DNA from: an uncultured bacterium
GTDB lineage: Bacteria > Bacillota > Clostridia > Oscillospirales > Ruminococcaceae
Length of the DNA: 64,000 nt
Assembly (NCBI GenBank): GCA_934875375.1
Contig: CAKXHL010000013.1
Location: forward strand, 1-64,000
Direction: 5' to 3'
Shown here: piece by piece, positions 25,733-34,712 of the stretch
How positions within the stretch are numbered: position 1 is the first letter of the stretch
How the letters are laid out: every line of letters begins with the position of its first letter
The notes under the pieces: generated by a model
What the model saw: the letters and a program-made list of their open reading frames with translations, nothing else
Told to the model about the DNA's origin: nothing
Database searches by the model: none
Position numbers and translations under genes: made by a program

Positions 25733-26260
25733 CTACTGCATACGTCCAAAAAGCTCCTGATACATGTGACGCGGAATTTGTTCTTTTATTCCCGCCAGCA
25801 AACGTTCCGACCCGTTAAAGACCACCAAACTATTTCCCTCGTTGGAACCTTTGGCGACAAAATACCATAAATTTTCTGATTTACGACTGTTACATGCAAA
25901 ATATATTTTTTCATATTGCTTTTGCGTATGCTCTTCCGGATAATATTGTCCAAAATCGTCAAAATTTTTGCAAGAGGTGGAAATTAAACGTTTTCTAGTG
26001 CGTTTTGCAATGATTTTATCCACATCGAATGTATCATTTGTCAATGAGTATTCAAATTCAATCGAACGGCGGGAGATAAAGAAATAACCAAAATAAATAG
26101 AGAGTCCGGCCAAGACCCAGCAAAACGGGAAAAACATACCCAAAAAAAGAAAACCAACAGCAAGGGCCAAACACAACACCAGAATAGCTATAATCTTCAG
26201 CCAATCCAGCGGCTCTTTTTTCTTTTTTACAATTTCTTCAATAAAAACATCCCGAACCAT
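25733..26260 (-). CDS. Conserved membrane protein, possibly DUF6106
   Basis: A 175-residue protein with two adjacent membrane helices (about residues 22-42 and 44-64) and a cytoplasmic C-terminal domain resembling a photosensor-like or PH-like fold (IEFEYSLTNDTFDVDKIIAKRTRKRL). The N-terminus FIEEIVKKKKEPLDWLK is typical of a clostridial family I believe is DUF6106; I cannot confirm the name. The function is unknown. The ATG has AAGGAGAAG upstream. Its promoter region contains an inverted repeat that could be an operator. Confidence 0.7.
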   Translation of the reverse strand: MVRDVFIEEIVKKKKEPLDWLKIIAILVLCLALAVGFLFLGMFFPFCWVLAGLSIYFGYFFISRRSIEFEYSLTNDTFDVDKIIAKRTRKRLISTSCKNFDDFGQYYPEEHTQKQYEKIYFACNSRKSENLWYFVAKGSNEGNSLVVFNGSERLLAGIKEQIPRHMYQELFGRMQ

Positions 26261-26277
26261 CGTACTTCTCCTTATGT

Positions 26278-26340
26278 ACTATAAATTCTATCATGGAACT
26301 AAATTTATAGTAATTATATCATATAAATAAAAAAAAACAA
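26278..26340 (-). promoter_or_regulatory. Promoter with operator-like repeat
   Basis: Minus strand TTGTTT (26335-26340), 16-bp spacer, TATAAT (26313-26318). Directly downstream is an inverted repeat ACTATAAATT (26278-26287) with AATTTATAGT (26302-26311), 14 bp apart, covering the expected transcription start. Confidence 0.5.
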
Positions 26341-26390
26341 TGATTTATCTGATGCTTTTAGTCAATTTTTATGATCATAAAAACTTTTCC

Positions 26391-26419
26391 TTGCTTTTTT
26401 CTTTTATATATGCTATGTT
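26391..26419 (+). promoter_or_regulatory. Promoter of the pheST operon
   Basis: TTGCTT (26391-26396), 17-bp spacer, TATGTT (26414-26419) with an extended -10 TG at 26411-26412. It starts the transcript at the 5' edge of the T-box leader. Confidence 0.6.
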
Positions 26420-26424
26420 TAGTT

Positions 26425-26690
26425 GAAATCGAATAACGCTGAGACTGGGAAAGTAGAAATTAAAAAACACATCAGAGAGGGACTGTCACCGGCTGTAAGC
26501 AGTCTTGTGGAATTGATTTTGAAGTTCGCCCATGAGCGGCGGCACTGAACAAATAGTAGGTGCCGACGGTAGCTACCGTTATCAAGCGTCGAGTGTTTGC
26601 CAAAAGGCAAAAATTTGGGTGGTACCGCGGAATGATTTTAGCTTTCGTCCCTTTTGTTGTGGGAGGAAAGCTTTTTTCTTTGTGTATTCC
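26425..26690 (+). promoter_or_regulatory. T-box leader, Phe-specific
   Basis: A tRNA-sensing T-box riboswitch. The invariant T-box sequence TGGGTGGTACCGCGG lies at 26616-26630, followed by an intrinsic terminator (AGCTTTCGTCCC with GGGAGGAAAGCT, then T6; 26640-26677). Stem I contains the AGAGGGACTG-type element, and TTC at 26525-26527 is the candidate Phe specifier. Uncharged tRNA-Phe would bind, stabilise the antiterminator and allow pheS-pheT transcription. The specifier is assigned mainly from the downstream genes. Confidence 0.93.
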
Positions 26691-26763
26691 CCTTTATCGA
26701 TGTCTGAATGGTACAAATCTTTCGATTGTTGGATTTGTCTAAAACTAAACTGAGGTGAATAAA

Positions 26764-27783
26764 ATGAAAGCTGCATTGGAAGCCATCCGGCAAAAGATTG
26801 TCGTTGAGCTGCAGGAAGCTCACGATATGCAAACGCTGGAAAATATCCGCGTAAAATTCCTCGGCAAAAAGGGGGAACTGACTGCTATTTTAAAGCAAAT
26901 GGGGAAACTTTCTGCTGCGGAACGGCCAGTGATCGGTCAACTGGCGAACGAGATCCGTGCTTTTATGGAAGATCATATTGCCACTCGGACAGCACAGCTG
27001 AAAAACGAATTGACACAGCAAAAACTTAAAGCGGAAAAGCTGGATGTAACGCTGCCCGGAAAGAAAAATCCCTTGGGAAAAAAGCATCCGCTGAATATTG
27101 TATTGGATGAAATCAAAGAGATCTTTCTGGGAATGGGATTCAGTGTTGCCACTGGCCCGGAGGTTGAGTTGGACTACTACAACTTTGAAGCATTAAATAT
27201 GCCCAAAGATCACCCGGCCAGAGATACACAGGATACTTTTTATGTTTCTGATAATGTAGTACTTCGTACGCAAACTTCTCCCATGCAGGTTCGCGTGATG
27301 GAAAAACAAAAGCCCCCCATCCGCATTATTGCACCTGGCCGTGTGTACCGTTCTGACGCCGTCGACGCTACCCACTCCCCTTTGTTTCACCAAATCGAGG
27401 GTTTGGTTGTAGACAAAGGCATTACGATGGCAGACTTGAAAGGTACGCTGGAGATCTTTGTAAAGCGCTTGTACGGAGAAGACTCCGTCGTTCGTTTCCG
27501 CCCTCACCATTTCCCTTTTACAGAGCCTTCTGCCGAACTGGACTGCATGTGCTTTAACTGCCATGGTGAAGGTTGCCGGCTGTGTAAAGGAGAGGGTTGG
27601 ATTGAAATTTTAGGATGTGGTATGGTGCATCCAAAAGTCTTGTCCAACTGCGGCATTGACCCGGAAATTTACAGCGGTTTTGCGTTTGGAATGGGGCTGG
27701 AACGTCTCGTTATGCGCCGCTTTAATATCGATGATATGCGATTGTTATATGAAAACGATCTTCGGTTTTTGAATCAATTCTAA
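26764..27783 (+). CDS. pheS: Phenylalanyl-tRNA synthetase alpha subunit
   Basis: It forms the alpha2-beta2 enzyme that charges tRNA-Phe. The 339-residue product has an N-terminal coiled coil (about 1-85) and the class II catalytic core: GPEVELDYYNFEALNMPKDHPARD with motif 1 and 2 regions, the Cys-rich DCMCFNCHGEGC, and motif 3 GFAFGMGLERLVM near the C-terminus. The ATG at 26764 lies five bases after GAGGTGA; an in-frame GTG at 26755 falls inside that site. It is controlled by the T-box leader and followed by pheT after 12 bases. Confidence 0.98.
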   Translation: MKAALEAIRQKIVVELQEAHDMQTLENIRVKFLGKKGELTAILKQMGKLSAAERPVIGQLANEIRAFMEDHIATRTAQLKNELTQQKLKAEKLDVTLPGKKNPLGKKHPLNIVLDEIKEIFLGMGFSVATGPEVELDYYNFEALNMPKDHPARDTQDTFYVSDNVVLRTQTSPMQVRVMEKQKPPIRIIAPGRVYRSDAVDATHSPLFHQIEGLVVDKGITMADLKGTLEIFVKRLYGEDSVVRFRPHHFPFTEPSAELDCMCFNCHGEGCRLCKGEGWIEILGCGMVHPKVLSNCGIDPEIYSGFAFGMGLERLVMRRFNIDDMRLLYENDLRFLNQF

Positions 27784-27795
27784 GGAGGGAAAACC

Positions 27796-30171
27796 ATGAA
27801 CTTATCAATGAAATGGCTTTCTGATTTCGTAAAGCTGAAAGTAGAACCCCGAGAGTTCTCCGAAAAGATGTCTTTGTCCGGCTCAAAGGTAGAAGGCTGG
27901 GAGATCGAAGGTGCGGAAATAAAAAATGTTGTTGTTGGAAAAATCCTCTCGATTGAGCCGCACCCAGACGCGGACAAGCTGGTTATTTGCCAGGTGGATG
28001 TCGGGGAAAACGAACCGATTCAAATTGTAACTGGGGCTACCAATGTGTTTCCGGGTGCTGTCGTACCAGTGGCCAAAGACAAATCAGTGTTGCCCGGTGG
28101 GAAAGAAATCCGAAAGGGCAAATTACGCGGAGTTGTTTCCAACGGAATGCTCTGTTCTTTAGGCGAGTTAGGTTTGACCGTTCATGATTTCCCCTATGCA
28201 ATTGAAGACGGTATTTTTATCATTGAGGAAGATTGTCAAGTTGGTCAGGATATTTGTTCTGCAATCGGGTTAAATGATACCAGTGTAGAATTCGAAATCA
28301 CTCCTAATCGGCCGGATTGTCTTTCGGTAATCGGTTTGGCTCGTGAGGTGGCGGTTACTTTCGGTAAAGAACTCACTTTACATGAACCGAAAATACAGCA
28401 CGAGACCGGCGATATTCACAAAATGCTATCGGTCACCGTACAAAATCCGCATCTGTGCCAGCGTTATGTTGCCAGGATGGTTAAAAATATCAAAATCGGT
28501 CCTTCTCCCCTTTGGATGCGAGAACGTCTGCGCGCAAGCGGTGTACGCCCTATCAACAACATCGTTGACATTACCAACTATGTCATGCTGGAATATGGAC
28601 ATCCGATGCATGCTTTTGATTACAAATACGTAAAAGGCGGAAAAATTATCGTACGAAATGCTCAAGATGACGAAACGATCATGACGCTGGACGCTGTAGA
28701 ACGCAAGTTATCTCCGGAAATGCTGGTGATTTGCGACGAAGAAAAACCGTCTGCCGTAGCTGGTGTTATGGGTGGAGAATACAGCGGGATTATGGACGAT
28801 ACGGATACCATTGTGTTTGAATCTGCATGTTTTTTGGGCTCCTCCATTCGTACTACCGCCAGAAAACTGGGCATGCGTACCGAAAGTTCTGCCCGTTTCG
28901 AAAAAGGGTTGGACAGCGAAACCTGTATTCCTGCTGTGATGCGTGCTTGTGAACTAGTAGAACTGCTTGGCGCAGGCGAGGTGATCCAAGGAGTGATTGA
29001 TGTAGATAATGCGGGTTATAAGCCTACTCAAATCACATTAAATCCTCAGTGGATCAATGAATTTATCGGCATCAATGCCAGCCGGGACGAAATGGTCTCC
29101 ATTTTGGAACAGTTAGGGTGCCGCATGAATGGTGATACGATCATTGTTCCCTCTTTCCGCAAAGATCTGGAGCATAAGGCGGATATTGCAGAAGAAATTG
29201 CCAGATTCCATGGTTATGATAAAATTCCTTCCACTGCTATCAGAGGAACTGCACAAGGTGCCTTGACCGAATATCAAAAATTTGAACGTACTGTTTCTGA
29301 AACACTTTTGGCGCAGGGCTGCTATGAAATTTCTACCTATTCTTTTATCAGCCCTAAATATTATGATAAAATCTGCCTCCCGGCCGATAGCGCGCTGCGT
29401 AAATCAGTGGTTATTTTAAATCCTTTGGGAGAAGACACCAGCGTTATGCGCACTATCGTTGTGCCGTCTATGATGGAGGTTTTATCTCGAAATTACAATA
29501 ATCGAAATGCTTCTGCCAGCTTGTATGAATTAGCTAATGAGTATATTCCAGTAGAAGGACAGGAACTCCCGGATGAAAAACCGGTCATTACCATTGGTCA
29601 GTACGGCGAATCTCATGACTTTTTCTCGTTAAAAGGAATTATTGAAAATCTGTTATCCGTCCTGGGCATTACGGATCTGACCGTCCAGGCAGAAAGTGAA
29701 ATTCCTTATTATCATCCAGGCCGCTGTGCAAAAATTTTTACTGGTGAAACAGAGCTGGGCACTTTGGGAGAAATTCATCCGCAGGTAGCAGAAAATTATG
29801 GCGTAGACACGCGGGTTTACGTTGCACGGCTTAGTTGCGACGCCCTATTCCAAGCACGATGCAACAAAAAAGAATATCATCCGCTGCCTAAATTCCCTGC
29901 GATTATCCGTGATTTGGCTTTGCTGTGTGACGATGAATTGCCGGTACAATCCATTGAAAAGGCAATTCGTTCTGGTGCAGGAAACCTTTTAGAACAGGCT
30001 GAGTTATTCGATATCTATAAAGGCAAACAGATTCCCGACGGGAAAAAGAGTGTTGCTTACAATATTACAATGCGTTCTGCCGATCGAACTTTAACGGACG
30101 AAGACATTGAAAAGGCAATGAATAGAATGCTGAAGAATCTGTCTGATTTGGGAGTTTCTATTCGTGGATAG
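27796..30171 (+). CDS. pheT: Phenylalanyl-tRNA synthetase beta subunit
   Basis: A 791-residue beta subunit with all family domains: N-terminal tRNA-binding EMAP-like domain (about 40-150; PHPDADKLVICQVDVGE), the B3/B4 editing region (EITPNRPDCLSVIGLAREVA, then MLEYGHPMHAFDY), B5 (IVPSFRKDLEHKADIAEEIARFHGYDKIP), the core, and a C-terminal ferredoxin-like anticodon-binding domain (FPAIIRDLALLCDD). The start ATG has AAGGAGGGAAAACC upstream. No terminator is visible before the ireB promoter. Confidence 0.98.
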   Translation: MNLSMKWLSDFVKLKVEPREFSEKMSLSGSKVEGWEIEGAEIKNVVVGKILSIEPHPDADKLVICQVDVGENEPIQIVTGATNVFPGAVVPVAKDKSVLPGGKEIRKGKLRGVVSNGMLCSLGELGLTVHDFPYAIEDGIFIIEEDCQVGQDICSAIGLNDTSVEFEITPNRPDCLSVIGLAREVAVTFGKELTLHEPKIQHETGDIHKMLSVTVQNPHLCQRYVARMVKNIKIGPSPLWMRERLRASGVRPINNIVDITNYVMLEYGHPMHAFDYKYVKGGKIIVRNAQDDETIMTLDAVERKLSPEMLVICDEEKPSAVAGVMGGEYSGIMDDTDTIVFESACFLGSSIRTTARKLGMRTESSARFEKGLDSETCIPAVMRACELVELLGAGEVIQGVIDVDNAGYKPTQITLNPQWINEFIGINASRDEMVSILEQLGCRMNGDTIIVPSFRKDLEHKADIAEEIARFHGYDKIPSTAIRGTAQGALTEYQKFERTVSETLLAQGCYEISTYSFISPKYYDKICLPADSALRKSVVILNPLGEDTSVMRTIVVPSMMEVLSRNYNNRNASASLYELANEYIPVEGQELPDEKPVITIGQYGESHDFFSLKGIIENLLSVLGITDLTVQAESEIPYYHPGRCAKIFTGETELGTLGEIHPQVAENYGVDTRVYVARLSCDALFQARCNKKEYHPLPKFPAIIRDLALLCDDELPVQSIEKAIRSGAGNLLEQAELFDIYKGKQIPDGKKSVAYNITMRSADRTLTDEDIEKAMNRMLKNLSDLGVSIRG

Positions 30172-30210
30172 TAACCAAATATATGGAAAAATGTTTGCTG
30201 ATTCTCACTC

Positions 30211-30239
30211 TTGTTATTTTACTGCGTTTGGTGTATGCT
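30211..30239 (+). promoter_or_regulatory. Promoter of ireB
   Basis: TTGTTA (30211-30216), 17-bp spacer, TATGCT (30234-30239), about 50 bases before the ireB start. Confidence 0.6.
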
Positions 30240-30289
30240 AATAACATAGTTGACAGAAATTAGAAATATGAAAGAATGGAGGGTGTTTT

Positions 30290-30535
30290 ATGCACGAACC
30301 TACAATTTCCTTCTCAATCCATGAGGATAAAGAGAAAGAAATGAAAGAAATTCTGACGGCAGTGTATGATGCGCTCCGCCAAAAAGGGTATAACCCTATT
30401 AATCAAATTGTAGGATATATTTTGTCAGAAGATCCTACCTACATTACAACCCACAATAATGCTCGCAGCCTTATTCGCAGAATTGACCGTGATGAATTAC
30501 TGCAAATTTTAGTAAAATCTTATTTGAATGATTGA
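30290..30535 (+). CDS. ireB: IreB family regulatory phosphoprotein
   Basis: An 81-residue member of the IreB (DUF965, YrzL) family, conserved across its full length: the NPINQIVGYILSEDPTYITTHNNAR core and the RRIDRDELLQ helix. In Enterococcus IreB is a substrate of the PASTA kinase IreK and affects cephalosporin tolerance; the equivalent threonines lie near the N-terminus here (EPTISF). In many Firmicutes it is followed by ruvX and a DUF1292 gene; here a terminator follows at once. The ATG has GGAGGGTG upstream. Confidence 0.95.
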   Translation: MHEPTISFSIHEDKEKEMKEILTAVYDALRQKGYNPINQIVGYILSEDPTYITTHNNARSLIRRIDRDELLQILVKSYLND

Positions 30536-30541
30536 GAATGT

Positions 30542-30574
30542 GCCGTCGGATTGAAGCATCCGGCGGCCATTTTT
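30542..30574 (+). terminator. Terminator of ireB
   Basis: A 10-bp stem GCCGTCGGAT with ATCCGGCGGC (one T/G pair), six-base loop, then TTTTT, directly behind the stop codon. Confidence 0.85.
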
Positions 30575-30616
30575 CAGCAATTCTTTAATCTCCCTTATCA
30601 CCTCTTCAACTTTCTG

Positions 30617-30645
30617 TTTACTTACCATAAAATTTGTGGTATACT
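30617..30645 (+). promoter_or_regulatory. Promoter of the 98-residue protein gene
   Basis: TTTACT (30617-30622), 17-bp spacer, TATACT (30640-30645) with an extended -10 TG. The leader then forms an 8-bp hairpin, ATGGAGCT with AGCTCCAT (30670-30688), 12 bases before the ribosome site. Confidence 0.7.
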
Positions 30646-30714
30646 TTTAATAGAATCTATATTTATAGTATGGAGCTTTCAGCTCCATTTCTTGTTGTAA
30701 GGAGGTTTTGACCT

Positions 30715-31011
30715 ATGAGCGATAAAAAAGAGAAATTTTTGATGTATAAGGGTAAGCCCTTGGTCCGCTCCGGCAATACACTATATTATGGTGATATGAG
30801 TGATCCTTATGTTATTCTGATGCAGATTGCATCTACCCAACCTGGCTATGATATGGATATGGCACAAAAAATCTCCATTCAGCTTTTAGCCACTGACACA
30901 AATCTACGGCCGAAAGAAAGAATTGTTCGTAAAAGCGAAAAGATTGGGCTTTACAATGCATTGGACATTGGAAGTATTTGGTTGGATCGTGCTCTTTCTG
31001 GTACTATGTAA
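30715..31011 (+). CDS. Small conserved protein of unknown function
   Basis: A 98-residue soluble protein. The start KKEKFLMYKGKPLVRSGNTLYYGDMSDPYVI and end KIGLYNALDIGSIWLDRAL look like an uncharacterised family I recall from Oscillospirales; I know no function. No membrane segment, cysteine or catalytic motif stands out. The ATG is preceded by AAGGAGG. It is a single-gene unit with a strong promoter, a 5' leader hairpin and a strong terminator, which suggests steady independent expression. Confidence 0.82.
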   Translation: MSDKKEKFLMYKGKPLVRSGNTLYYGDMSDPYVILMQIASTQPGYDMDMAQKISIQLLATDTNLRPKERIVRKSEKIGLYNALDIGSIWLDRALSGTM

Positions 31012-31027
31012 AGGATGCTGTATTTCT

Positions 31028-31076
31028 AATCCAATAAAAAAGAGACAGACAATGTCCGTCTCTTTTTTATTGGATT
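31028..31076. terminator. Bidirectional terminator
   Basis: A nearly perfect hairpin with an arm of about 20 bases, AATCCAATAAAAAAGAGAC with GTCTCTTTTTTATTGGATT, one mismatched base inside the GAC/GTC extension. It sits between convergent genes and carries A/T tracts for both directions: the small protein gene on plus, and the transketolase end of the long minus-strand run. Confidence 0.92.
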
Positions 31077-31108
31077 CTTTACTTAATCGAAACATCTATT
31101 ACTCGAAA

Positions 31109-32053
31109 TTACTTCTTTTTTTCATATGCCTCTTTTGATATCCGGAAAATATTTTCTGCGCTGAGTCCATACAAATCCAACATTTTTTCAGCAGGCCCTG
31201 AACTGCCAAACTCGTCATTTACGCCAATACGTACAACCGGAACCGGACATTCCTCGCACACAGCAGCACAAACTGCCTCTCCAAGGCCCCCAATCACACT
31301 GTGCTCCTCTGCTGTAATAATCAGTCTTGTTTCTTTTGCCGCCTGAAAAACTAAATTTTTGTCTAAAGGCTTAATTGTATGGATATTTAATACTCGTGCA
31401 GAAATCCCCTGCATTTCCAAAGCTTTTGCAGCCTCCAAAGCTTTGGAAACCATCAGACCTGTGGCAATGATCGTTAAATCTTTTCCGTCACGCAATACAA
31501 CACCTTTACCAATCTCAAAATGATAGTCTTGCGGATCATTTACATCCTCAACTGCTAAACGCCCCAAACGCATATAAACTGGTCCTTCGTACTTTGCAGC
31601 AGCTTTCACTGCCTCTCGCGTTTCTAAATCATCTGCCGGGCTGATGACCACCATTCCAGGAATGGTCCGCATCAATCCAATGTCCTCGCAGCACTGATGT
31701 GTAGCCCCATCTTCTCCCACAGAAATGCCTGCATGGGTTGCACAAATTTTAACGTTGAGATGAGGATACCCCACAGAATTTCGAATCTGTTCAAATGCAC
31801 GTCCCGCAGCAAACATAGCAAAAGATGATGCAAATGGAATTTTCCCTGCCGCTGCAAGACCAGCGGCAATTCCTATCATATTCCCTTCCGCAATACCGCA
31901 GTCAAAAAAACGATCTGGCGCTTTTTTCTGAAATAATTCCGTTTTGGTAGATTTGGAAAGATCTGCATCTAAAACAACAACATCCTTATTTTCATCTGCC
32001 AAAAGAGCTAAAGCTTCTCCATAACTTTCTCGGGTAGCTTTTTTATTGGCCAT
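31109..32053 (-). CDS. Transketolase, C-terminal subunit
   Basis: The pyrimidine-binding and C-terminal half of a split transketolase, 314 residues, working with the product of the gene just upstream to exchange two-carbon units in the pentose phosphate pathway with thiamine diphosphate. Visible blocks: ESYGEALALLADENKDVVVLDADLSKST at the start, the GIAEGNMIGIAAGLA glutamate region, and SVGEDGATHQCCEDIGLMRTIPG, followed by a C-terminal domain from about 185. The ATG at 32053 follows AAAGGATG; an in-frame start at 32098 is rejected. Split transketolases are common in anaerobic Firmicutes. This gene ends the long co-directional run. Confidence 0.93.
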   Translation of the reverse strand: MANKKATRESYGEALALLADENKDVVVLDADLSKSTKTELFQKKAPDRFFDCGIAEGNMIGIAAGLAAAGKIPFASSFAMFAAGRAFEQIRNSVGYPHLNVKICATHAGISVGEDGATHQCCEDIGLMRTIPGMVVISPADDLETREAVKAAAKYEGPVYMRLGRLAVEDVNDPQDYHFEIGKGVVLRDGKDLTIIATGLMVSKALEAAKALEMQGISARVLNIHTIKPLDKNLVFQAAKETRLIITAEEHSVIGGLGEAVCAAVCEECPVPVVRIGVNDEFGSSGPAEKMLDLYGLSAENIFRISKEAYEKKK

Positions 32054-32101
32054 TTGGAACATCCTTTCTTTTCCAGAAGTTTTCAAAAAATCCCTCATAT
32101 G

Positions 32102-32941
32102 CTATTCGAGACCGGAAAGAACCCTTTCAATATCCGCTACCGCCGTTTTATACTGATCCTCATTCGGAGCGGCACCGTGCCACGCTACATTATCCGACAT
32201 AAAGGAAACACCTTTTCCCTTGATTGTTTTGGCAATAATTGCCGTAGGCTTACCTTTCGTTTGTTTTGCCTCATCGAAAGCAGCGGCCAACGCTTCAAAA
32301 TCATGACCGTCCACTTCGATCGTATGGAATCCAAAAGCCGCAAATTTTTCTGCAATCGGATAAGGAGAACAAATTTCACCAACTCGGCCATCTATTTGCA
32401 ATCCGTTATTATCCACAATCAGGCAAAGATTATCCAATTTACGATGTCCCGCAAACATAGCTGCCTCCCAAATTTGCCCTTCCTGAATCTCGCCATCTCC
32501 ACAAACTGCATAAACACGATAATCTTTCTGCTCCAACTTTGCTGCAAGCGCCATTCCACAGGCAGCAGAAAATCCCTGCCCCAATGAACCGGTAGACATA
32601 TCAATGCCGGGAATATGTTTCATATCCGGATGACCTTGCAACATAGCACCTGGATGCCGGAATTTTTTCAACTCATCCCAAGGGAAAAAACCTTTTAAGG
32701 CCAATGCCGCATACAATGCCGGACAAGTATGCCCCTTGGAAAGAACAAAACGATCCCTCTCCGGCCACTGAGGGTTTTGGGGATCCACGCGCAATTCTTT
32801 AAAATACAAATAGGTCAAAATATCCGCCACCGACAGCGATCCGCCCGGATGACCGGATTTACCGGAGTAAACCGCCTCCAATGCGCCCAAGCGTACTTTG
32901 CAGGCAATTTTTTGTAGCTGATGTTTGAAAGACGCTTCCAT
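32102..32941 (-). CDS. Transketolase, N-terminal subunit
   Basis: The thiamine-diphosphate-binding half of the split enzyme, 279 residues. Visible: SGKSGHPGGSLSVADILTYLYF, the KGHTCPALYAALA stretch, and the diphosphate/Mg2+ motif GDGEIQEGQIWEA through VDNNGLQIDG near residues 150-180. The ATG at 32941 has GGAGGAGG upstream; the frame reaches back to 32971 inside the HAD gene end, with no ribosome site there. The C-terminal subunit starts 48 bases downstream, so equal expression from one message is likely. Confidence 0.94.
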   Translation of the reverse strand: MEASFKHQLQKIACKVRLGALEAVYSGKSGHPGGSLSVADILTYLYFKELRVDPQNPQWPERDRFVLSKGHTCPALYAALALKGFFPWDELKKFRHPGAMLQGHPDMKHIPGIDMSTGSLGQGFSAACGMALAAKLEQKDYRVYAVCGDGEIQEGQIWEAAMFAGHRKLDNLCLIVDNNGLQIDGRVGEICSPYPIAEKFAAFGFHTIEVDGHDFEALAAAFDEAKQTKGKPTAIIAKTIKGKGVSFMSDNVAWHGAAPNEDQYKTAVADIERVLSGLE

Positions 32942-32961
32942 CGTAAATGCCTCCTCCGAAA

Positions 32962-33765
32962 TTATAAACATTCAATATATTCGATTAAGTCCGCCACTGC
33001 CCCATGTGCACAGGGACCAACCACCATGTCGCACATATCGACGATATCTTTTGCGCCATCGCCTACGGCCACCGAAGTGCCCGCAGCTTTGAGCATATCT
33101 ATGTCATTATAAAAGTCCCCAATTGCATAAGTATCGCGGATATCTACCCCCATTACCCGGGCCAGCTTGCGCAGGCCTTCTCCTTTATCCACACCCTCAG
33201 CCATCATTTCACAGAATACTGCACTGGAATTGGTGTAATATGTTCCCGGCAGAGGATGTTCATTCATCCATTGATGCAATTCATCCATTTTTTCAGGCGC
33301 CCGCACGAATAAAATTTTGAACCAGTCCTGTCCAATTTCATCAATGTTACACACTTGCTGGCAACGCAAATGCGCTTTCTGTATTTCCATGCTCTCTGGT
33401 GAAGAGATTGCCCGAAAAGCGTCTTCCATTGACACAGCAACCGCCATATCAGGAAAAACTTTACATGCTTCCTTGATATGTGAATTCGCCGTCCGCGGTA
33501 CAAAAGTCCTTTCCATCACAGTTTTTGTTGTACAGTCATAAATGTATGCGCCATTGTTTTGTGCAGAAGGAACATTGATTCCAAGTGTTTTGTATAGTTC
33601 TGCACAATGATAATGCGAACGACCAGTTGCAAAAGTAAATTTTCCGCCCTTTTGCTGAAAACGGTGGATCGCTTCTAAATTTCGCTTGGGAATTTCCCCA
33701 TCATGGGGAAGTAAGGTATCGTCAATGTCAGTTACGATCAAGTAATGAGACAAGGATTTCTCCAA
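32962..33765 (-). CDS. Cof-type HAD-IIB phosphatase
   Basis: A 267-residue haloacid-dehalogenase-fold hydrolase of the Cof/YidA group, which dephosphorylates sugar phosphates, FMN or similar small molecules; the substrate is unknown. Motif I is DIDDTLLP (nucleophile D13), motif II is ATGRS near 47, and motifs III/IV are DKGEGLRKLARVMG and AIGDFYNDIDMLKAAG. The capped C2 domain lies between. The start is TTG, supported by AGGAGG eight bases upstream. It sits between the RluD-type gene and the transketolase pair. Confidence 0.92.
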   Translation of the reverse strand: MEKSLSHYLIVTDIDDTLLPHDGEIPKRNLEAIHRFQQKGGKFTFATGRSHYHCAELYKTLGINVPSAQNNGAYIYDCTTKTVMERTFVPRTANSHIKEACKVFPDMAVAVSMEDAFRAISSPESMEIQKAHLRCQQVCNIDEIGQDWFKILFVRAPEKMDELHQWMNEHPLPGTYYTNSSAVFCEMMAEGVDKGEGLRKLARVMGVDIRDTYAIGDFYNDIDMLKAAGTSVAVGDGAKDIVDMCDMVVGPCAHGAVADLIEYIECL

Positions 33766-33785
33766 AACTGTTCCTCCTAGAAAAT

Positions 33786-34712
33786 CTATTTTTGCGGTAA
33801 TGTTGCTAAAAAACGAGTAAAATATTCCGGCAGCAGGCTGTCAAACTCCATATATTCCTTTGTTGACGGATGGATAAATCCGATTTTTTTTGCATGTAGA
33901 CATTGGCCCTGTAATGTTCCAATAATCTTTTTCGGGCCATATACTGGATCTCCTGCAATAGGATGACCAACATAAGCCATATGAACGCGTATCTGATGCG
34001 TGCGGCCAGTTTCCAACTGACAGCGGATATGGGAAAAATCCCGATATTCTTCTAGCACCTCATAATGCGTGATTGCTTTTTTGGAGTGTTCATAAGTCAC
34101 CGACATTTTTTTGCGGTCGCTTTTGCTTCGTCCAATAGGGGCATCCACAGTTCCCGATTCTTGTCGGAGTCGCCCATATACGACGGCTTCATATTCCCGT
34201 GTAAAGCTATGTTCTTGAATTTGTGCCGCTAGTGATTGATGTGCAAAATCGTTCTTGGCCACCATCAAAAGTCCACTCGTGTCCTTGTCAATACGATGAA
34301 CGATACCTGGACGAATCACGCCATTGATTCCCGAAAGCCTTCCCTGACAATGATACAGCAGTCCATTTACCAGGGTACCACTGTAATTGCCAGGCGCAGG
34401 ATGAACTACCATCCCTTTGGGTTTATTTACAATCAATAAATCGTCGTCTTCATAGACAATATTCAAAGGAATTGCCTCTGGTTTTGCCGTATCATCTACG
34501 GGTTCCGGAACACACAAGAAAACCGAATCGCCTGTTTTTACTTTAACGCTTTTGGAAACTGGCTTACCGTTGATAAGGACTTCACCCTTGTCAATACTTT
34601 TCTGCAGAAAAGAGCGGGTATATTCGGGTACCGTTTTCTGTAAAAAAAGGTCAACACGAAAACCATCCTGTTCTGGCAAAACAGAAAAATACAGCTCTTT
34701 TCCTGCATTCAT
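33786..34712 (-). CDS. RluA/RluD-family pseudouridine synthase
   Basis: A 308-residue enzyme that converts uridine to pseudouridine, probably in 23S rRNA. An N-terminal S4 RNA-binding domain (about 15-75) precedes the catalytic domain with the hallmark HRIDKDTSGLLMVAKN (catalytic Asp near residue 138) and the ETGRTHQIRVHMAYVGHPIAGDPVYG block. Placement next to lspA is a classic Firmicute order (lspA-rluD), which favours an RluD-like role. The ATG overlaps the lspA stop by four bases (ATGA). Confidence 0.94.
   Translation of the reverse strand: MNAGKELYFSVLPEQDGFRVDLFLQKTVPEYTRSFLQKSIDKGEVLINGKPVSKSVKVKTGDSVFLCVPEPVDDTAKPEAIPLNIVYEDDDLLIVNKPKGMVVHPAPGNYSGTLVNGLLYHCQGRLSGINGVIRPGIVHRIDKDTSGLLMVAKNDFAHQSLAAQIQEHSFTREYEAVVYGRLRQESGTVDAPIGRSKSDRKKMSVTYEHSKKAITHYEVLEEYRDFSHIRCQLETGRTHQIRVHMAYVGHPIAGDPVYGPKKIIGTLQGQCLHAKKIGFIHPSTKEYMEFDSLLPEYFTRFLATLPQK

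Noticed and set aside
26532..26753. Short plus-strand reading frames in the pheS leader.
   Set aside because: They lie within the T-box RNA, whose structure explains the sequence.
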